Origin: Siphonodentalium dalli
Taxonomy: Eukaryota; Mollusca; Scaphopoda; Gadilida; Siphonodentaliidae
DNA: 64,000 nt
Assembly (NCBI GenBank): GCA_032622095.1
Contig: CP136061.1
Span: 126,988,754-127,052,753 of the forward strand
Direction: 5' to 3'
Positions 58,780 through 64,000 of this stretch are shown piece by piece. Position 1 is the first letter of the stretch, and each line of letters opens with the position of its first letter. A program made the translations under genes and the position numbers. The notes beneath the pieces are model-generated. The model was not told the origin of the DNA. It did not search any database and saw only the letters and a program-made list of their open reading frames with translations.

Positions 58780-58995
58780 CCATAAAAAATTGCAAGAGAT
58801 TTTCAACAAAGATTTGCTCTGGAACAGTGAAATTTAAATATGTATCATGCCATACAAGTAAATTAAATGCGGTTGTCATTCCAACGTGTTGATGGATCTC
58901 AAATATTGTATCACAATAATCGCTTGTACCAAATTTCAAAAGGAAATTCACGACTGATTTGAGAAAATCCATTTTGAAGTACCAGGAAATTTTGG
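58780..58995 (-). mobile_element. R4 MITE fragment, second copy
   Basis: This is a direct copy of 58365-58575, sharing TTGCAAGAGATTTTCAACAA and AATCGCTTGTACCAAATTTC, with some ten percent difference by eye. Confidence 0.7.
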
Positions 58996-59600
58996 CAGGT
59001 ATATTATGTGATCGCAAGCCCTGCCATTTTATTTGCAAATATACGTATTTTGGCAAGTTGGGCAATACCTCTCATCTCGACCATGCACGTGGCTAGAGAA
59101 TTTCCGTTGGGGAGGGGAGGGTCCATATTAGAACTTTCAACTGCACCCCTTTAAACTACGCCGAAAGTCCGCGAAGTGTTATTTGCACCCTTTAGTTGTT
59201 GATATTTTCAAACTGGTATCTCAAGCTTTCCAACTTTAGGACATTTCCGAACACCCCTATGTATATACTGTTGGCGCATTGCCAACATATGGTTACGTCG
59301 GTGCAAAACTTTGACCGGAAGTTGGAACATATTAGACATGTGGTCTAAAAGCAACAAATTTCACATTGAATACTTGTTGGGAAAAACCAAACTATCATAA
59401 CAATTTCAACTTATTTTGGTCTGAAATGTTCAACTTGGTCCATGTACGAAAAATTCCCACTCTCTAAATTATTTTTTACAAAATTGGTTGAAATTATCCA
59501 CCCCACTCGCTACGTCCCTGATCTCGACGAACAACATGCACCGAAAGTACGCAAAGCTGAGGTTCATGACGGGAGCTGCGCTGATGCAGCATTATAAATA
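58996..59600. other. No gene seen
   Basis: The frames are short. A G-rich stretch lies near 59109-59121. Confidence 0.3.
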
Positions 59601-59803
59601 TCCTGTGCCAGTGTCTTCTCTTATATATGCGGGTCTCCCACATGGAGCCTCACATATATCAGAGAATGCACTGGCTTACAAGGTCAATATAAATAATGTT
59701 AGGTCAATGTATTCTCTTATATATGCGAGACTCGCACAAATAAGAGAATGCATTGGTACAGGGTTTTCGCAAAATTTCATGAAGCTCCAGTCATGGAAGG
59801 GTT
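59601..59803. mobile_element. Worn relative of the 31443 piggyBac-type MITE
   Basis: It holds two diverged versions of the CTCTTATATATGCG palindrome (59606-59675 and 59708-59757), and ends GGAAGGGTTAA. The left end is lost. Confidence 0.6.
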
Positions 59804-60533
59804 AATGCTCGGATTACCTGACAGAACAGGACCACCCTGGACGTACCGATCGCGTGCAATCTATCGCCATCAATAAACCAGCTGCCTTCTTGATCTCATA
59901 ACTTATTAACGCTCTGTTTGCAGTGTTCAATTTTAAATTTGATTAATTTGAAAGCATTCAATATCGGGCGAGATGGCAACTGTCGCGGGGCGAATACTGG
60001 CAGTGGAATTAAGGTCGGTGGAATTAAGGGCAGTGAAATTGAGGGCAGTGGAATTAAGAGTAATGGATTAAGGAATTAAGGGCATTGGTTCGATCACGAA
60101 CTAAACAAAAACCGTATGGGTGAAGGTCTAGTTGAAGTTGCACCCCAGTCTGCTATATATAACCGATCGTCGGATGGGTACTGGTCCGAAAAATCTTTTG
60201 GCCAATATATTGGCCAATTCTAATTTTTTTTTGGCAAACTAAAACAAACTTTGGCCAAATTAAATCCTCATTTTCTGGTGTCATTATTAATGCATATTTT
60301 TGTTTTATTTAACATCTAACATTCTATATAATTATGTCCATACATTCAAATACCGTGTCTAGACTATTTTAATCACATCATTGTTACTTGACAATATTAC
60401 ACTATACACACCATCTGCCATGCAGCGTTATGACAGACAGAGGATTCATTAGTGTTAAGTCTTATCACTGATGTATTGTATTTGGTGGCCCATTGTTTGA
60501 TAGTGCACTGCCATTAGTGCATTTTGTTGCACA
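59804..60533. repeat. Unique sequence with a 16-17-bp minisatellite
   Basis: 60000-60090 has about five copies of GGCAGTGGAATTAAGG. The rest shows nothing. The word AACGCTCTG occurs at 59908. Confidence 0.5.
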
Positions 60534-60830
60534 TTAACCCTTTACCCAACAAACCGGCCAAAAACGCCCAAAATAAAGCTTCAACAGCCTAAAATATCTT
60601 CGGTCTGTCTCAATAGAACCATACAAATATGGATATAATTGGAACCGGCTCCTTGACCACAGTGTGATAGTTACAGTTATGCCCTGTGCCAATGCATTCT
60701 CTTATATATGCGAGTCGACCATAGGTCGCCTCGCATATATAAGAGAATGCATTGGCCATTTTTTCTTACATTCTTTAACAATTTTATAATTTTTAATGTG
60801 TTAAGCCAATGCATTCTCTTATATATGTGA
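60534..60830 (-). mobile_element. piggyBac-type MITE, truncated copy
   Basis: It starts TTAACCCTTTACCCAACA, follows the reverse of 31443-31880 including one intact palindrome (60690-60756), and breaks off inside the second palindrome near 60830. Confidence 0.8.
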
Positions 60831-61013
60831 TGATACCCCGCCTGTTTGGTGCCAGTCTAGACAGTTTGACCTACATTCTCTGCAGTACTACCGTTGGTGT
60901 TTGACCTATATTCTCCGCCCACGCGTCGGTCTATTTGCGGTTTATGATCCCCATTAGAATATTATTATACGGAAGGGATATTTTTGGCCGGACATGTTCA
61001 GACAAGTTCGGCC

Positions 61014-61200
61014 TCAAAACTTCAAAAATTTCAAAAACTTCAAAAACTTCAAAAATTTCAAAAACTTCAAAAATTTCAAAAACTTCAAAAACTTCAAAAA
61101 TTTCAAAAACTTCAAAAATTTCTAAAATTTCAAAAACTTCAAAAATCTCAAAAAATTTCAAAAAAGTTTAAAAACTTCAAAATACTCTAAAATTTCAAAA
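61014..61200 (+). repeat. 9-bp microsatellite TTCAAAAAC/T
   Basis: Some 18 copies of TTCAAAAAC or TTCAAAAAT occur, trailing off into A-rich sequence. The frames across it (K-T-S-K-I-S and E-V-F-E-I-F) are repeat artefacts. Confidence 0.9.
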
Positions 61201-61439
61201 AACTTTTCAAAAAGAAACAAAAATGAAAAACTTTAAACAAAATTCATAAATTAAAAAACTATGAAAAACTGAAAAAACTTCAACTTTTTCTAAAATTCAA
61301 AAATAATTTAAAATTAACGGTCTTTTAATATATCTAACCCACTGCCACTTCTGAGGGTTCCACACTACACCTGATGGGATATTGAGTGGTCTACACACGT
61401 CTCCTAAACCCTAGAATAAGATCCAGCCCATAAGAAACT

Positions 61440-61580
61440 CTGCCTCCTGCAATGCCTGTCATTCGAATCTGACGCAATCCCTACTTCTGGCGCAATGCCT
61501 GAGTCATTCGAATCTGGCGCAATCCCTACTTCCGGCGCAACGCCTGAGTTATTGGAATCTGACGCAATCCCTCGTGAAAC
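61440..61580 (-). repeat. 45-bp minisatellite, in phase with codons
   Basis: There are about three units with CGCAATCCCTACTTC and GCAACGCCTGAGT. The period is 15 codons, so the minus-strand frame repeats A-P-E-V-G-I-A. No start, splice site or domain supports a gene. Confidence 0.65.
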
Positions 61581-64000
61581 ATACCGGCTGACTCCACACC
61601 CATCGGCTAAGCGTTGTATCACATGCTTATTATTTGATCATATCGTGGAAATTCAATGTTTTGTCATCACTCATGAGATATAACCCATATCCACTGAAAA
61701 AGGGTGGATATCCTCTATTTATTCATAATTTTTCTTTGTTATCTTTTTTTTATCCCTCTTTTTTATCTACCACTTCCTGTTTTTATTCGCTCTTCTTTTT
61801 CTTACAACTTCTAATCCCTCATAATCTTCGAATATCCACTTTCATCTCCAAGTTTTTGAAAAAATTCCTTGTTTAGTAGCACCTCCAGATGGGCTCTATA
61901 GAATTTGAACGAAGCATCCATCTTGGATATTACTCTTTCTATGACTAAATCCGTTAGCACGCTCTACAGATGTCATATAGGTAGCACGCTCTACAGATGT
62001 CCTATAGGCCTCTTCACATCTTGTTTTCCGTAATTTATTCATTAATAATCGCTCCATTGACTGTAACAAATTAAATTACCCCCTCCCCCTGTATTGAGAA
62101 TACAGCCTTGATTATTAATATTTCCTGCTTTCATGGTGTGCATGTTCCTTGGGACATCTTTGCTAATGTGAAGCCACACCTATTATATATATATATACAA
62201 CTTTAAAAGCCCGCGAAAATATTACTCATATTATACACTTCCCTTTGAAGACCTTTGTATGTGACAATGATCCGTAATATTGTTTCTAAGTGACACTGGC
62301 CAGTGAAACTGATACTACGGGTATGAACTAGCCAACTTCACATCGTAACAATAATAAAAGGGACACTTCATCTATATCAGTCTCAAAACGTGTTGGTACA
62401 CATCTGTGTGGAAACTAAAACCAATCACTCTTCGTCCGTCATCCGTACATCATTGTAATATAATTTTCTCAGAAACCACGGGATCCCTTTGGCTGAAATT
62501 TGGTCTCAACATGGGATCAGAAATTATCCATGGAAGACAACAGTGTCCGTGTGGGGAGAAGCTTCGTAGTGTTTCGCTGTCGCCATGGTGTTTGTTTGGG
62601 TATAGGCATGGGTGGTGAGTGTGGTTCTCATATGGTCTGAACTAGCCTTTACTGACTGAGGTCATTTAGTGCACATGTCATCACTTCACTGATAACCATT
62701 ATATGGTCAAATCCCTACACTATCAAACGCAATGTTTCAATAATGGGTTTTCTTAAAATTTTGACTAAATATTGGTTATATTATACGCATCAGCGATCCT
62801 TCTTAATAACGCTCTGTATATTTTCAAACGCATTGCACTAAATGGGTTTGGAATAGCCACACAGGAAAGGAGAAACTGAGGTCCTAGGTAGGTCGACTGC
62901 ATATAGCAGTATATATGGGGTACAGACATGGACAGCAATGGGTTCCTCGTGGCTTCTGGCCTACACATGACATATTAAAGTTAACCACACCCATCGGCGC
63001 GCCTTTAATGGGCTATGAAGCGCCATACAGGCTCGAATCATGGCCTTCGCCATGTGTTTCTATTTGAACCCACATTAGTAACTAAATAAAATCTTTCTCT
63101 CCAGGTTGTTTCACGCCATAACCTTGATTTGGAAAGCTTGAAGGGCTAATTAAGCTTCAATTTAAATCCCAACATTATTTGAAGAACGTATCTGGCTAAA
63201 CATGTCCACCATAGTAAGCTCATTTAATTCAAAGAGCTTCACACATAGTCCCACTAGTAATGATGTGTCGTTATTTACTGCAGAAATGGTCATATATATA
63301 AAATACAATACAACACATTTTGGTCACATACCTTAAAGGTGCACGTCACTTTCGCAAGATATCTAACTGACCATGTATAGAGTGGAATGACATGTCGTGT
63401 ATCAAATGTATAATCAGTTCCAGTATTTCGTCCATAAGGCAGTTTTGGTTGTAACATCATTGTGTATGACGGTTCATTCATATGATACCTTAGCGGTTGC
63501 ACACGATACTGTCTGTTGTATTTTATGTCTTATATCATGTATATTAATTGCTCCATGGATGGTAGGAGTATGGCATTGGTGTCTGGTTCTTCGATGTATT
63601 CTAGTCATAGTTCATTCATATTATTACTCTAAAATCTCCATTAAATGGAGAAACTAAAGAGCCCATATTATGTAGACTAGTGTATAAATACTTACTTCAT
63701 GCATTATTTTCATCAAGTATATGTATTATAACTCCCATCAAGATAGGCTGTTATACAGAGGAAACAAAGCGTGTACCAAGTGACAGGCTGTACCAAGTGA
63801 CAGTCTCATGTCACGAAAGGCCTACTATGTGGACACATGTTCTTATCAAAACGCTCTATTATGTAGGGGGTTATCAACCATCGGTCTGGAAAAGGCATAC
63901 GAGCGGAACGCGTGTATACACATTTATTCGATGTACTCTTTAATCTTCGATTTCTCTTTATTGTCGTTAATTTATAGCATTATTAGTAGGAATCTAAACT
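61581..64000. other. No gene seen
   Basis: The frames are short and without domains. AACGCTCT words lie at 62808 and 63850. A short direct repeat TAGCACGCTCTACAGATGTC occurs at 61954-62001. Confidence 0.3.

Noticed and set aside
60931-61190. Frames of K-T-S-K-I-S and E-I-F-E-V-F repeats
   Set aside because: They are translations of a 9-bp microsatellite, open in several frames at once.

Overview
The window is nuclear DNA of an animal, most likely a mollusc or another lophotrochozoan. Coding exons are short and separated by kilobase introns with GT-AG borders, the DNA is AT-rich, and most of it is transposon debris. The mollusc reading is an inference: it rests on a secreted PAN-plus-C-type-lectin protein, an animal-type universal stress protein, and the LINE, Helitron and TTAA-bounded MITE mixture. 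I cannot name a species.

Four protein-coding loci can be supported. (1) 332-1093 (+) is an intronless secreted protein with a PAN/apple-like segment and a C-type lectin domain. (2) 23071-27821 (-) is GNB1L, a WD40 protein in two coding exons whose splice junction can be read to the base. (3) 35000-43741 (+) is a universal stress protein in four coding exons, giving a complete 161-residue protein with an intact ATP-binding signature. (4) 56321-56943 (-) is the 3' coding exon of an unrecognised protein ending in a Gly-Gly-Cys tail. Weaker coding traces are three non-LTR retrotransposon 3' ends, a Harbinger-like transposase scrap, and one open frame at 57743-58132.

Layout. 0-6 kb: the lectin gene, a TTAA-bounded MITE, LINE ends, and a degenerate satellite built on GATATC. 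6.3-16.3 kb: a ~4.5 kb segment present twice in direct orientation, separated by a Helitron-like piece. Each copy holds a foldback element and an array of tiny palindromes. 16.5-22 kb: duplicated motif-rich blocks, a 486-bp tandem duplication, minisatellites and a second Helitron-like piece. 23-28 kb: GNB1L, whose intron carries a LINE and two satellites. 28-35 kb: dense MITEs and long palindromes. 35-43.7 kb: the stress-protein gene, whose introns hold MITEs, hairpins and a 45-bp minisatellite that copies the start of its own exon 2. 43.7-49.6 kb: no gene seen. 49.6-52.8 kb: three head-to-tail Helitron-like units between inverted repeats. 53.5-55.6 kb: foldback and TTAA elements. 56.3-64 kb: the Gly/Cys-tail exon, nested MITEs and simple repeats.

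The genes do not form a pathway together. The most striking signals are non-coding: the minisatellite carrying decoy copies of the USP exon-2 splice acceptor; a paired AAAGAGCGTT motif, often exactly 42 bp apart around a CArG-like core, kept in otherwise diverged or unrelated contexts; long palindromes that occur as intact and collapsed paralogous pairs; and tandem Helitron-like units.
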